Positions 10,901-22,415 of a stretch of DNA of 64,000 nt are shown here, piece by piece. The DNA comes from Ceratotherium simum simum (taxonomy: Eukaryota; Chordata; Mammalia; Perissodactyla; Rhinocerotidae): positions 32,261,830 through 32,325,829 of the forward strand of contig NW_004454156.1 of the NCBI RefSeq assembly GCF_000283155.1, given 5' to 3'. Every line of letters starts with the position of its first letter. Positions within the stretch are counted from its first letter, which is position 1. The position numbers and the translations under genes are program-made. Below the pieces are notes generated by a model. It was not told the DNA's origin, searched no databases, and was given only the letters and a program-made list of their open reading frames with translations.

Positions 10901-11619
10901 TTATTTAAGTCCTAGGTTCTTTCCTTCACAATCAGGAAACTGCTTCTCTAATAAGTTTAAGCCTGAATAAGCAATAAGACAATTCAAGGTAGTTACTGGT
11001 CACGACTATGCTGTTTTATCCTCCACATTCTTCAGGGGCACAAGCGAAGTTAAAAAAAAAAAAAAACCAAAACAACAGCTGCTTGATATGCAAAGTCAGG
11101 GCAACCACCCAGCTTCTTCCTGCCAACAGGGCTGCAGAGTGCGAGAGGGAGTAGATCATCCTCAGGAACAAACATTACATTGTTACAAGCTGGTCTACCT
11201 TCCTGCCCAGGAGGCGAACACTTAGTTACTAAATAAATACATTTTTTCTCTGCTCACTAAAAGCTCAGTTTCCTTGAAGAGCAGCCATAGTTCCCAGTTT
11301 ATTTGCAATTAGGATCGGAGTTACAGGCATTCCCCAAACTTTTCTTTCTATATCCTTCCATCTAGGAGACACAGACACATATTGTGTTATTTTCCACTAG
11401 ACAAACCTTCGCTCACATATATTTTGTATTTATTTTTTCTCATCCACCTTTTTTCTCCACCATAGAGGTTGCATAAGGAGATGACCAAAAAGATATGCAA
11501 AGAGAAAACAAAGACATGATCACTTTTATTTCTGCTGCCCCAAACACAACATTTAAAAAGGCCATTTTTTAATGTATTTTTTGTCTTTCACCTCCACTGT
11601 ATTTCGACCACGTATGTGC
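10901..11619. other. Unique intronic sequence, nothing recognised
   Basis: AT-rich with an A run near 11052-11066. No exon or repeat family was identified. Confidence 0.4.
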
Positions 11620-11965
11620 GTATCTGCATGCATGCAACACACACATGCCTGTGTTTATACAGTAGAATGATATCATGCATACTTTTTGAATTGCATTGTC
11701 ACTTACTTTATATCATAAAACAGCATTTGTCCATGTTATGACATACTTTTTTAAACCAACTGAGAATATGGTTTACCATAAGAGGATGTTCCATTATTTA
11801 GTCTGTTTTAAGTCTTATTCAGATTTTTATGATTATAATTAATGTTTCGTAAAAGCTTTTTCTGTAGTTAGGACTATCCTTTTAAGATAGAGTCCTTAAA
11901 TTAGTTATACAGGGTCAACGTCTTATGCATAATACTATGAACATTCTTTCCAAAAGATTATAGCA
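11620..11965. repeat. Old L1-like fragment
   Basis: TATACAGTAGAATGATATCA, TTTTTGAATTGCATTGTCAC and TGTTCCATTATTTAGTCTG resemble an L1M noncoding segment. It is heavily decayed, and orientation and limits are uncertain. Confidence 0.4.
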
Positions 11966-12049
11966 ATTTCCAGTCCCGGCATCAGTGTATATGAGCCTTC
12001 ATATCACTCTTTTACTATCTTTTAACATATAGTGCACCCACTGCCACCA

Positions 12050-12195
12050 GGCACACTGCAGAAGTAAAATTGATTTGATGTAACAAAGCAAGCCTTAAAT
12101 AAAAATTTGCCGAAAATCTTGTCTGGAAAATAAATCTAATTACTGTAATTAACAGTGAAAGCCAAAAGAAGCATCCTGCACCACTATTATTATAT
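12050..12195. promoter_or_regulatory. Candidate conserved noncoding element (composition only)
   Basis: Repeat-free stretch with TTGATTTGATGTAACAAAG and CTAATTACTGTAATTAACAG, rich in TAAT/ATTA cores. Inferred from texture only. Confidence 0.2.
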
Positions 12196-12577
12196 TATTA
12201 ATAACATTAGGAAGGTACTTCATTTGTCAAAGTATTTTATAATCATGTATTAGTTAATCCCCACAACGTGCTCTGGAAGCAATGAAGCTATTTATAGCTG
12301 GACTTTCTGAGCCGAAAGTCTTTCAAAAGTCTTTTGTCTTCATATCTCAACTCATTATCACCAGCACATCAATTCACATAATCATTCTCATTTATAGAAT
12401 TTCAGGGATGGGAGGGACTTAAGTGGTTATTTGGTCCAAGATGATCAAGTAGTCATTGACGTGGGGTAGAGAATATTCGTAACACATACTAAGAATTTGC
12501 TTTCTTCTCAAATTCCCATGCCTCCATGAAAGTACGGCATGCCATCAGCAGCCTATAATAAAACTACTGCTATTTTT

Positions 12578-12820
12578 TGTGTGTGTGTGAGGAAGATCTG
12601 CCCTGAGCTAACATCTGCCAATCCTCCTCTGTTTACTTGCTGAGGAAGACTGGGCCTGGGCTAACATCCATGCCCATCTTCCTCCGCTTTATATGGGATG
12701 CCACCACAGCATGGCTTGCCAAGCAGTGCGTCGGTGCGCGCCCGGGACCCGAACTGGCGAACCCTAGGCCGCTGCAGTGGAGCATGCGCACTTCACCCCT
12801 CGCGCCACTGGGCCGGCCCC
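12578..12820 (-). repeat. ERE SINE (long-tail type)
   Basis: The reverse complement carries the GGGGCCGGCCCAGTGGCGCG head. The perfect 18-base TSD AAAACTACTGCTATTTTT is at 12560-12577 and 12821-12838, suggesting a fairly recent insertion. Confidence 0.97.
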
Positions 12821-12838
12821 AAAACTACTGCTATTTTT

Positions 12839-13610
12839 AAATTTAACATCTTTGTGCTACACAGTTACTGCAGGAGTAAAAGTTTATACTCAATAGGATT
12901 CTTACCATTTCAATAACTATTAGAATCATTTGATTTGTAGCTAAAGCAATAGCAATATTCACACCCAACAACATCAGAAGTTTTTATGACCTTAAAATTT
13001 GCCATAATTGAGAAATAGCATAATTGACTATCCGTAATCATGCAAGTACTCTTCTCTAAAAAGGGGGCTTTTTTTTCAATCAGAGAAGGACCCAAGTTCT
13101 TCTTGGAAATAAATACATAAAAGGCTGAGAACCATTCATCCAATTTAATGCTTAGCCTACAGAATGCCTGGTTTCAAGCTGTAGATGAAGGCTGCAGAAC
13201 CACAAAAAGTCTCAATACTTGCCCAAGAGCCATGGTGGTGTGGAAAGAGCATCTCGCCTCAAGGCAGAAGAGTGGCGTAGAGCCCCACTTCGTCATTCTT
13301 TATTTGGCATTCCCATTTCCGCCTCAGATGTACTACTAAAGCTGCAACACCAACTGGACAGAGCAATGAGGAGGAACTGAGAGCCCGCAGCACTAACTGT
13401 TATATATTCGTGGGTTGCTCACTTCTCCCAACCTCCCTCCCCACCCCAGGAGGGCAGTGAATCAGATGTCTTGCTAATCCGCTAGCTGACTGCAGGCACG
13501 TAAAGGCACTCAGCAAAAGACCTTCCCAAGTGAGTTCAGTACAAACAGCCAAGCTAATAAATAAATGTTGTTTTCAACCAAACAAGTTTTGGGGTGAACT
13601 GATTCATAGC
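12839..13610. other. Unique intronic sequence, nothing recognised
   Basis: No convincing exon or repeat. A MIR-like remnant may lie near 13220-13290. Confidence 0.4.
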
Positions 13611-13623
13611 AAAAGCTAATTGA

Positions 13624-13828
13624 GGGCCGGCCCCATGGCTTAGCGGTTAAGTGCGCGCGCTCCGCTACCGGCGGCCCGGGTTCAGATCCCAGGTGCGCAC
13701 CAATGCACCGCTTCTCCGGCCATGCTGAGGCCACGTCCCACATACAGCAACTAGAAGGATGTGCAGCTGTGACATACAACTATCTCCTGGGGCTTTGGGG
13801 GAAAAACAAAACAAACAAACAAACAAAA
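13624..13828 (+). repeat. ERE SINE (short-tail type)
   Basis: GGGCCGGCCCCATGGCTTAG head and a tail ending in an (AAAC)n run. The perfect TSD AAAAGCTAATTGA is at 13611-13623 and 13829-13841. Confidence 0.96.
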
Positions 13829-14004
13829 AAAAGCTAATTGATATAAGAACTAGAGTCTAAAGAGTTAAAATTATCTGCTGAAAATCACTCAGCTATATAG
13901 TGGCATAAACGTGAAGCTGAACTAGGTCTGAGGTAGATACATTAGTTAACTGGTTGAATAAATATATATTCAGGTTATTTATTAACAAAGTCCCCCCGAT
14001 TCAC

Positions 14005-14925
14005 TTGTTAAACAAGTAAACATTTACTGAGCATATAATACACGTTAAGTACTTTGCTAAGATACCATAAATACAGAAAAATAAGGCATGGTTTCTGTCC
14101 CCAGAAGTCCCACATTCTACTACAGAAGACATAACATGAATAGATAAACGAAATACAATGTAATAAATATAATGATGGAAAGACACACAGGGTATTATGG
14201 GCTGGTAGAAGGGAAGCCCCAACCCAGATGGACAGGTACAGGTGGGCTTCCTGCTAGAAATGACGCCTAGGTGAAGTCTTAAAGGATAAGAAGAGTTTGC
14301 CATGTTAGGGTGGGGGAAGAGGAAGGAAGAGGGGAGACACGGGCAGACAGAGCAGCTTGATGAGAACAACAGGCGGGGAAACCTCGGAGCAGGTGGACCT
14401 ATAAGCAGGTCAGTGTTGCCGCAGCGTGATGTGACAGTAAGGAGACGAGAGACACAACATTGCTGAGAACAACATCAGATCCTGGACAGTCTGTGTGTCA
14501 CGGCAAAGCGGTACCATTGTCTCCACTTGACAAGGAGAAGCCAAAGAAAGGTTTTAAGAAATCAGATTTGGGGAGCCGGCCCGGTGGCACAAGCAGTTAA
14601 GTGCGTGCGCTCTGCTGCGGTGGCCCGGGGTTCGCAGGTTCGGATCCTGGGCGCACACCGACGCATCGCTTGTCAGGCCATGCAGTGGCAGCGTCCCATA
14701 TAAAGTGGAGGAAGATGGGCATGGGTGTTAGCCCAGGGCCAGTCTTCCTCAGCAAAAAGAGGAGGATTGGCAGATGTTAGCTCAGGGCCAATCTTCCTCA
14801 CCAAAAAAAAAAAGAAAGAAAGAAAGAAAGAAATCAGATCTGCCTGTGTCAAATATCATCCTGGCATTAGAGAAGATGGATCTGGGGAGACAAGAAGGAC
14901 TGGAATTGAAAAATATTTAACAGGG
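14005..14925 (-). repeat. L2 LINE 3' region split by an ERE
   Basis: CATTTACTGAGCATATAATA, CTTAAAGGATAAGAAGAGTT and TTAAGAAATCAGATTTG are reverse-complement L2. The order is interrupted by the ERE at 14568-14827 and resumes in AAATCAGATCTGCCTGTGTC. Confidence 0.65.
14568..14827 (+). repeat. ERE SINE (long-tail type)
   Basis: GGGGAGCCGGCCCGGTGGCA head and a double GATGTTAGC tail ending in (AAAG)n. The TSD AAGAAATCAGAT is at 14556-14567 and 14828-14839. Confidence 0.95.
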
Positions 14926-14929
14926 AGAA

Positions 14930-15590
14930 CCTCGAGGTGAGGTTGATAATAAACAGGCTGGTTGGGGGACTGAGAGAGAAGGTGGAACCAAAGATGGATG
15001 TCAGTTTCTTACAGGGTTGGCAGGTCTCAAGTGTCCACCATTTCTCCCATCTCTGTTGAAGCCAGTGAAAGGTGGATTCAGGGATAAAACTTCACACTGA
15101 TCTCTGTTCAGTTGAACTCTGAGAGCTTTTCCTGACTGTTCCTAGTACTGAGAAACTTCTGGGTCCTGACTAGGTCAACTGACACATTTCTATACTGTTG
15201 GCTATAGCTGTGGATAAGATCCATCCAAACCCTTGGTGAGAATTTAGAACAGAGCCAAGGGTACTAGCTGGAACTGAAGACTCAATTCTGGATATACCTC
15301 GAGTACATCTAGACATCAATCAATCAAAACAGCGAAGAAACAGAAGAAAAGTCCTGTGAAAAAGGAGAAGCAAACGGTAGGAGTTGAACTTGGAGAAGAG
15401 ATGACTCAGGAGAGACAGTATCACTTCCGGATGGAGGAGAAATCTACCCTCTGTACGACTGGTTCCACGGGAATCCACTAGGCCAACGGGTATCATCGAT
15501 AGGTTGGAAAATTTCAGTATAATATAAGGCAGGACTTTCTAATGGTCAGAAATGCCTAGAGGTTGGACAGGCTACATTAAAATAAACAAA
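14930..15590. other. Unique intronic sequence, nothing recognised
   Basis: No repeat family, exon or RNA identified. Confidence 0.45.
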
Positions 15591-15591
15591 T

Positions 15592-15976
15592 TGTATTAGT
15601 TTGCTAGGACTGCCACAACAAAATACCATGGGTGGCTTAAGACTGGGTGGCTTAAACAATAATAATTTATTTTCCCACAGTTCTAGAAGTCCAAATCAAG
15701 GTGTCCGCAGGACTCGTTTCTCCTGAGGCCTCTCATCTTGGTTTGCCACCTTCTCCCTGTGTCCTCACATGGTCTTTTCTCCATGTGAGTCTGTGTCCTA
15801 ATCTCCTCTTCTTATAAGGACACCAGTCACACTGGATTAGGGCCAACCCACATGACTTCATTTTAATTGAATTACCTCTTTAAAGGCCCATTTTCGAAAC
15901 GCAGTCACATCCTGAGGTCCTGCGGGTTAGAACTCCAACAGATATATTTTTGGGGGACACAATTCAGTCCGTAACA
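15592..15976 (-). repeat. MLT1A-like (MaLR) solo LTR
   Basis: The reverse complement starts TGTTACGGACTGAATTGTGT, contains GACTGGTGTCCTTATAAGAA and ends GCAAACTAATACA, i.e. TG...CA termini and the MLT1A layout. A duplicated GGTGGCTTAA near 15630-15655 is a small internal repeat. Confidence 0.85.
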
Positions 15977-17418
15977 CAACCTGTCAACAGGATTGTGTAA
16001 ACAGGGGTCTGGTGACTGCCAGGCAAGGGAAACCAATGAAGAAAACCGAAGCATCAAATTTGGGGTGTCCTTGAAGGTCCTTTTACATCTAAGCGCTGCA
16101 ATTCTTAACATTGCCAGACAGCACCTAATCGCTGCTGTTAAACATTATTATCACAATAATCTCCCCAGGGTTTCAGACAAAAATCACATTTTCATGGCAC
16201 CTTAAATGACTGATGAGAAATGTAGTTCTTATTTAACCGTTCCCCAAGGAAACACAGGCAGGCAGTCACATGCACGCGCCCGCAGAGCGTGACAGTCGTG
16301 CTCACCTGTGAAACAGAACAGACTTGACCAAGGTGACGACATCCCGGCTTGCATTATATCCGGCACACACGATAGCAACGTGGATTGTCTAGGAAGCAAA
16401 GAAAACAGGATGAGCAGTTGACAGACAGAAGAAGGCCTTCCCAGTACTTCCAACCACATGAGAAAGAAAAACCGCCCTTCCTTCTTGTTGGGATCGTTAG
16501 AAAACAAAGGGCATAGCCTGCAGCTGTGGAAAATGACTCGAGACAGTTTTATTAAGGCCTTTTTAATCGGTTTATGGAGCTATCATCATTTGGAATCCAT
16601 TAAGGCTCTTTTCAATTACATTTTGGGGACGAAAGAAATGGCGATTGGCTCAAACAGGCAAACAGTGAGTCCCCTTCCCCCAAGCTGGGAGACAATGACA
16701 ACTGGTAACGAGAGAGAAGAAAGAAAGACGCCCTGAAAGGATGAACTGACAATCAGGGATCTCAGCCTGAGAAGTTACGGCTCAGAGAGTTCGGGAAATA
16801 TTCTCACAAGATGTCTCAGGTTAGGGGCAACCTGATAACAGGGCAAAGGGACCAACGAACACCTGCGGGCCCCACGGGGATATCACTCAAAGGATTGAAG
16901 ATGGCAGAACTGAAGGGAACCTGATGGGTCATCTCATCTCAGCGGTCAAGAGCACGCACGACAGACATGAATCCTGGCTCCATCCTTTAACCCAGGTGAC
17001 CTGGGTAAGTTGCACCATCAGGTAATTCACTGTAACATAAGGGCCATGACACATGTCCTGCAGGATGTCATGGGGTACATGAGGGAATGATGCCAAGAGC
17101 GGAATATGATGCTCGGCACACTGCACTCCAATCATAGCAAAAATGTCCTCGAGAGCTCAGCTTCCCAAATGGGGTGCCTTGGTGCCTTGGTGTGCCATGA
17201 ATGAATTCCAGGTGATGATGATACTCGTCTCCTCAAGCGAGATCTCAAGGCTACCAGGCAAGGCTGGCCCCCTCAGGTACCCTCTGCTGACAGCAACTTT
17301 TCCTATTTACATCCTTGTGCCATATAATTTTCTCAATGTATGCCACGACCTGACAAACATTGGAAAGTACTGCTCTAAGGCATCCCATACAGGAAGTCAC
17401 CTAGCCTCTCTCAAAACA
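15977..17418. other. Unique intronic sequence
   Basis: No exon or clear repeat. 16480-16640 is listed separately as a noncoding candidate. An open frame of 197 residues starting at 17143 shows no known domain. Confidence 0.45.
16480..16645. promoter_or_regulatory. Candidate conserved noncoding element (composition only)
   Basis: Repeat-free, with TTTTATTAAGGCCTTTTTAA, TAATCGGTTTATGGAGC and TCATCATTTGGAATCCATTA, a texture often seen in developmental enhancers. Inference only. Confidence 0.2.
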
Positions 17419-17490
17419 GCTAGATGGATAGAGGGTTCACACCTCTCGATACTGTCCCTTTTACTAAAGCACAGCCATCCTGGAATGGAA
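17419..17490 (+). repeat. 72-bp direct repeat, copy A (probable source)
   Basis: Begins GCTAGATGGATAGAGGGTTC and ends TCCTGGAATGGAA. It is identical base for base to 18262-18333. This copy sits in continuous unique sequence, so it is the more likely source. Confidence 0.97.
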
Positions 17491-18219
17491 ACCTACCTCC
17501 TAACACGCACTCCAGCCTTGTTCTGTCCTGGGAGTACTGCAGAACAAATACGTGCCCCACAGCACCCAAGACTGAAATTAAAGAAACGGTTCTTGGTAGA
17601 TGCTTCTTCATTTTCAGAACTACTCACAGCACTTCCTTCCATGGCATGCCTTCCAGACCCCCCATATTCCAATCACCCACTTCCAAATGCAGTTCAGATA
17701 TCCTGGTCACTCCCATACAGGCATCCAGGACAATGACCTCTGGTTCTCAGGCCTACTTCACCACCCCACCTGCTGATACCACCAAGGGAAATTTAACCAT
17801 CTCGGGAATGAACCGTCCAACAGCCTTGAATGCACATCTATGACCTTTTCAATTCCAATGGCCTTCACTCTACCTTGGACACCCACTCTCAGTGCTAGAA
17901 GCTGGACCTCAGCTTCATCTAGATCCTGATTATCTCAGAAATGCTGAAGTCATGGGCTCGTCACACCTGCAGGATTCTCAGAGCCTCACACACACTACAT
18001 GTGCTCCTCATCCTCAAGGAGAGTCCCATTCTGCCCTATCGGCCCCACCTTGCCACTGCCTCCCTGAACCATCGTCTCTCTACTCTCAGCCCCCTTTCGT
18101 GTTCAGCCTTCACACTCAATATGCAAGCCCCCACCCCTGGATCAGGGTTACAGGGTCTCTCCACTGCTCTTGTACCTGGGGGTCAAGAAAGAAGATGAGG
18201 GGACATGAAAGAGAAGAAG
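17491..18219. other. Unique intronic sequence, nothing recognised
   Basis: C-rich sequence with overlapping open frames and no recognisable family. Confidence 0.4.
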
Positions 18220-18475
18220 AGCTAATATTTATTGAGCAAATTACTACATTCCACATACTGTGCTAGATGGATAGAGGGTTCACACCTCTCGATACTGTCC
18301 CTTTTACTAAAGCACAGCCATCCTGGAATGGAAGTGTAAGTGCTTAGCACTTTACACAGATTATGAGATCTCAGCCTCACAGCTGTATGAGACACGAACA
18401 GTGTTACTATCTCAATACTATAGATCGTAAAACTCAGGCTTAGAGAGCTGGGATTCAAATTCTGGAACAGAGATT
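18220..18475 (-). repeat. MIR SINE disrupted by a 72-bp insertion
   Basis: GCTAATATTTATTGAGCAAA, GTGCTTAGCACTTTACACAG and CAGGCTTAGAGAGCTGGGAT are reverse-complement MIR. The 72-bp direct-repeat copy breaks it. Confidence 0.8.
18262..18333 (+). repeat. 72-bp direct repeat, copy B (inserted in a MIR)
   Basis: Identical to 17419-17490, 843 bases away in the same orientation. It interrupts a MIR just after ACTGTGCTA, where the MIR should continue AGTGCTTTACAC. The GCTA at the left edge is shared by donor and target, a 4-base microhomology. Confidence 0.95.
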
Positions 18476-18603
18476 CTTAACCCTGGTGAGGCATCAGAAA
18501 CACCCAAAAGATTTTTAAGAAGTACGCTGTGCCCCAGTCCCACCTCAGACCAATTAATTCACCATCTCTGATGCCCAGGACCTTAAAATACTCTGCTGGA
18601 AGG
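18476..18603 (-). mobile_element. MER5-like hAT fragment
   Basis: GAGGCATCAGAAACACCC and GCCCCAGTCCCACCTCAGAC resemble MER5 in reverse orientation. The ends are poorly kept. Confidence 0.4.
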
Positions 18604-18815
18604 CAGTGGCTCCCAACACGGGATAATTCAGTCCTCAGCCCTGCTCAGAATATTTGAGAATGTCTGGAGTCACTTCTGGTGGTCACTCCTGGGGGTGGGC
18701 AGGGCTGCTGGCATCTGGTGGGTAGAGGCCAGGGATGCTGCTCAACATCCTACAATGCACGGGGCAGCCCCACAACAAAGCATGATTCTGCCCCAAAAGT
18801 CAAGAGGGCTGCTGT
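18604..18815 (+). mobile_element. MER20 hAT MITE
   Basis: CAGTGGCTCCCAAC start, then GAATGTCTGGAGTCACTTCT, CATCTGGTGGGTAGAGGCCA, GGATGCTGCTCAACATCCTA and CAGCCCCACAACAAAGCATG, in MER20 order. Confidence 0.85.
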
Positions 18816-19814
18816 GACAGAATCCCGTTTTTAGGAAGAAGAAAAGGGGTGCGGGGAAGTTCGGATCCTCACGAGACTAATGCTACCTCTTTTCAGTCTA
18901 ATTTATGCATATTTTAATTTGCCCACCTGTCAAATGAAGACTTCATCGCTTATCTCTGGCTAACATCTCCAAAAGACTCAGGATGAAAGACTGTAATGCG
19001 GATGCAACTGTCACTGTTTAAATCATGAAGGAAATGAATAGAAAAATGCCCACGCACGAGAGACAGAACCAGGATGGGGACAAGAATGGCTGAAAACAAG
19101 CTGAATCAGGCTCTTTGGAATCGCAAATATTTAAACACGCGGCCTCCGAGATATCAAACTTTGTCTCGCCTTCAGGGTTCAGGGACTTTTTTAAATGGGC
19201 CCATTAAATGTAAGCATAGGCGCGCACATTCTCAAACATTTTACATAATTTTCCAATCTCTTTAGTTTCATCCAATACACCTGCCACCATGAATAAATTC
19301 CTCATCTGGAGCCACCGCAGCAGGGCCCTGCTGCCCAGGAGAGCAGAGAATCGGAGCGTCGGGAATATGCTCTTGGAAGAGCTTGGGGTGGTCCCAATTT
19401 TGAGGGTGCAGAAGTGAAGAGGAGTGGGGGTGGGGGTGGGGTAGGCATGAGGAGAGTAGGGGACAGGGGTGAATGCTCCTTGAAGGGAAGCATCACAAAA
19501 ATGGCCTCACCATAACTTTCCGTTTTGAAGCTATGAAGCCCAGGTTTTCAAGTTTCTCAGTGTGGTGGCTTAAAGATGGCCACAGCTACTTGGACATTCC
19601 TCCCACCAAAGGGAAGGGTCTGAGTACTAGATTCCGTGACCAGCGGCCCTCTCACGAAGCCTTCCTCTCTATACTTCATAGATGTCGTACCTGCCTTTAT
19701 TGGTGGCAAAGCCTGGATGCAGAGGATGTGATGTTCTTATCTGCTCCTGCAGACTCACTCACTACCCTTCTCCACCTTGCTCTGTGCCCCAAGGGCATGA
19801 CCTTTATAGACCAA
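18816..19814. other. Unique intronic sequence, nothing firm recognised
   Basis: Contains a G-rich stretch at 19424-19442 (GTGGGGGTGGGGGTGGGG). Overlapping open frames show no known family. Confidence 0.4.
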
Positions 19815-20145
19815 ATTAACTGGGCTCCTACTGCTTCTGGCTTCTGGTTGAGTTTGGTCAATGGGAAGCCCTAGCGGGAGTCCTGAGGGCGGGAGGAAGG
19901 AGAGGTCAGATGCTCCCAGCTCCTGTTAGGCGCCCTCTCCTATGCTTCCCGTTCTTGCTGGGTTCCATACGGCCTCCCACCTCCCACTCCTTCAGGCACA
20001 GGGGTTGTAGCCACTCCTCCTGGGAGCTTCTCCCCCCTCGTCGGTCCCCTTAACCCTGCCCATGCCTTTGGCCGCCATCAAACCCTTTCCACCTCTTTTG
20101 AACGTGCCACCCGTTTCCTGCCAGGACCTGACCAACTCCGGTGAC
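19815..20145 (+). repeat. Old interspersed repeat, LTR-like, class not settled
   Basis: TGGGCTCCTACTGCTTCTGG, TTGGTCAATGGGAAGCCCTA, CCCTTAACCCTGCCCATGCC and CCCGTTTCCTGCCAGGACC recur in this order in a widespread mammalian repeat I recognise but cannot name with certainty. Confidence 0.45.
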
Positions 20146-20529
20146 CCTTCCTCAACCTCCATTTGTCCTGGTGGCTGGAAGGGAAGCCAAGAAGACTCGG
20201 CAGCATTCACAGATATATTGCTGACCCCTAAAGTGATATAAGGCAGGAGGGCACCAATGTCACAAATTCGAGAATGTATCAATTGTATTTATAAATTTTA
20301 AGGAGCTTGACAAAGTTCTCAGACACAGGGACCGGGAGGCTTTTTCTAAAGCAGCCCCTAAAGCTTCCTGCTCATCTCTGGTCCTGAAGATGGTGCTCAG
20401 AACACCCTGCCTGTCTGCAAGCTACACCTGAACAGACAGGTAAGAGAGTGCCACCACTGTGAACTGGGGTTCATTCCCGATGCACTGAAGTCGAGTGAGG
20501 GACCTGCACTTTTAGGACCTGCAGCAAGG

Positions 20530-20800
20530 ATTCAGGCGTGACATGAGTGTTTCTGGAGTTTCCAATGTACCAGGCACTGCGCTGGCCTCAGAGGACGGAA
20601 AGGTAAACCAGTCCTCATCCCCCAGGGTCAAGTGAAGAGGGAGAAAGATGGCTAAGCAGACAGTCCCATCAGAGACTATCAAGTCTCCTATGATGGCAAG
20701 CTCGGTGTCCTTGCCACCTGCAGCAGCCTGCATCAGCAAGACCAAGAGGATGCAGGGAGAGCTTCCGGGAGGAGAGGGCGTTCCAGTGACTAGACCAGGG
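20530..20800 (-). repeat. L2 LINE fragment
   Basis: AATGTACCAGGCACTGCGCT, then GCTTCCGGGAGGAGAGGGCG and TTCCAGTGAC, follow reverse-complement L2. Confidence 0.5.
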
Positions 20801-21384
20801 CGTCACTCCTGACATTCAGGGCCAGCTGGGGTTTGTAACTCTGTACTTGCCAGCCTTCATGAGAACCCGAAAAAGAAAGTTCTCCATGTTCTGCACCCTT
20901 TTCCCAACCCAGGAAAGATCCCCATAGGGTTGTTTTCTCCTATATGGATGCAGGGAAGAAATTATTGTTGTCCCAGAAGAAACTCAGACCAAACTAAGGA
21001 CGGCAGGCAAGCTGTGGCCCTGGCAGAAATAATCAGCACTCCGCCCAGCCCTGCATCCCCCAACAATACCATTAGCAGTGACCCAGAAGGCCTGGTGCTC
21101 CCTTCAGGGCATTCTGCCTGGGGGCACAATTTACTGAAAGCACCTCATATCAGGGAGACTGCAGGAGAGAGAGGGAAAACAGATTCCACCACTGGCATCT
21201 GATGTGCTATGAGAAGTCAGGCTCAGCCCTGATTGTGGACTGCAGCTGCAGACTCCTGTATTGGGAGCAGGCGTCGGGGAGGCAGGGCCTCCCAGAGGAC
21301 AGATGCTACCCTGGCGGCCAGGGAGAAACACACAGCTGGGGGCAGAAGTAGAGGCGGGTTAGTGGGGAAAACCCGACAAGAATG
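20801..21384. other. Unique intronic sequence, nothing recognised
   Basis: No repeat, exon or RNA identified. Confidence 0.45.
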
Positions 21385-21565
21385 AAGAGACCTGGGTTTG
21401 AGCTGCAACTTCAAAGCCAAGTAACTGTGTGACCTTGGGCCAGTCACTTAACGTCCCTGAACCTCACTGGCTTGTCTGTAAAATGGAGGTAAATATGGGC
21501 GCTCTGGGGGTTGCTGTGGGGATCAGACAAACGAGTGCAAGAAGGTGCACCTAATGAACTGATGC
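21385..21565 (+). repeat. MIR SINE
   Basis: ACCTGGGTTTGAGCTGCAAC, GTGTGACCTTGGGCCAGTCA and GGCTTGTCTGTAAAATGGAG are in MIR order. Another MIR-like piece follows at about 21600-21685 (CCTCATCTGTAAAACAGGGA). Confidence 0.85.
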
Positions 21566-21687
21566 TTATTCATGTTTACGGAATGCATAAACTGCATAAG
21601 GAGAAGCATCTCCCTGCTTTAACGTCCTCATCTGTAAAACAGGGACATAATCCTACTCACCCTCAAGGGCTGTTGAGGATGAGGGGT

Positions 21688-21862
21688 AAGTGGCTCTCAA
21701 ACTCAAACGTGCATCAGAATCCCTGGAGGGCTTGTTATAAAACAGAGGGCCAGCCCCTCCCCAAGAGCATCTGATTCAGGAAGTTTGGTGCAGGGGCCGG
21801 GGGACTGCCTGCACCCAGGTGATGCTGATGCTGGTCCAGGGACCACACTTTGAGAACCACTG
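21688..21862 (-). mobile_element. MER5A hAT MITE
   Basis: GTGGCTCTCAAACTCAAACG, CATCAGAATCCCTGGAGGGC, GGTGATGCTGATGCTGGTCC and TTTGAGAACCACTG are in MER5A order with matching inverted ends. Confidence 0.88.
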
Positions 21863-22119
21863 CTCTATCTAAGCACTTCGAGGAGTGTCTCTGGTAAAAA
21901 CTCAATGGATGTTAGCTGTGACTATGTTGACAGAGCATGAGCAATGTTCACAGAATATTTCCAATGGAGAGCAGCACTTCTCCTTCATTTGTACAAAACA
22001 AGTAAAGGCAACACTCACCCTCCAGCCACCCTCAATCTCCGCGGGCCTTGAAACTCACAACTCTTCCAGGATGAAGGAAAGACAAAGGGAGAAGAAAATG
22101 GGATGCAGGCTTCTACTGT
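21863..22119. other. Unique intronic sequence, nothing recognised
   Basis: Short stretch between MER5A and MIR with no recognisable features. Confidence 0.4.
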
Positions 22120-22260
22120 GCAAAGAGCAAAGCCCTGGAAATCAGGAGAGCTGGATGGTAGCCCCAGCTCTGCCTCTGGCCAGCTCAGTGACTTCGGGCA
22201 AGTTACTTAACCTCTCTGGTCATCAGCGACTCCTCTATAAAAGGAAGGGTTTAGAATTTT
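22120..22260 (+). repeat. MIR SINE
   Basis: CTGGATGGTAGCCCCAGCTC and GGGCAAGTTACTTAACCTCT match MIR. Confidence 0.75.
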
Positions 22261-22294
22261 TATATACAGAGTTTTCCTGACATCCACAGTTTTC

Positions 22295-22415
22295 CAAAAT
22301 TCAAGAGGAAGAAAGTGAGACACAGAATGGTTAGGTAACTTGCCCAAGGTCTCATGGCTCAGCCCGTCAGTGGCAAGGAAAGGGGTTGAATTCAGAGTCC
22401 TGCCATTGAATCCAC
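22295..22415 (-). repeat. MIR SINE fragment
   Basis: ACACAGAATGGTTAGGTAAC, TTGCCCAAGGTCTCATGGCT and GGGGTTGAATTCAGAGTCC are reverse-complement MIR. Confidence 0.7.

Noticed and set aside
17143..17736. 197-residue open frame, the longest in the window
   Set aside because: No recognisable domain or splice context, and it includes one copy of the 72-bp repeat. Open frames of this size arise by chance in GC-moderate intron sequence.
19424..19442. G-quadruplex (GTGGGGGTGGGGGTGGGG)
   Set aside because: Only three strong G runs are adjacent. The fourth is distant, so the case is weak without a folding test.
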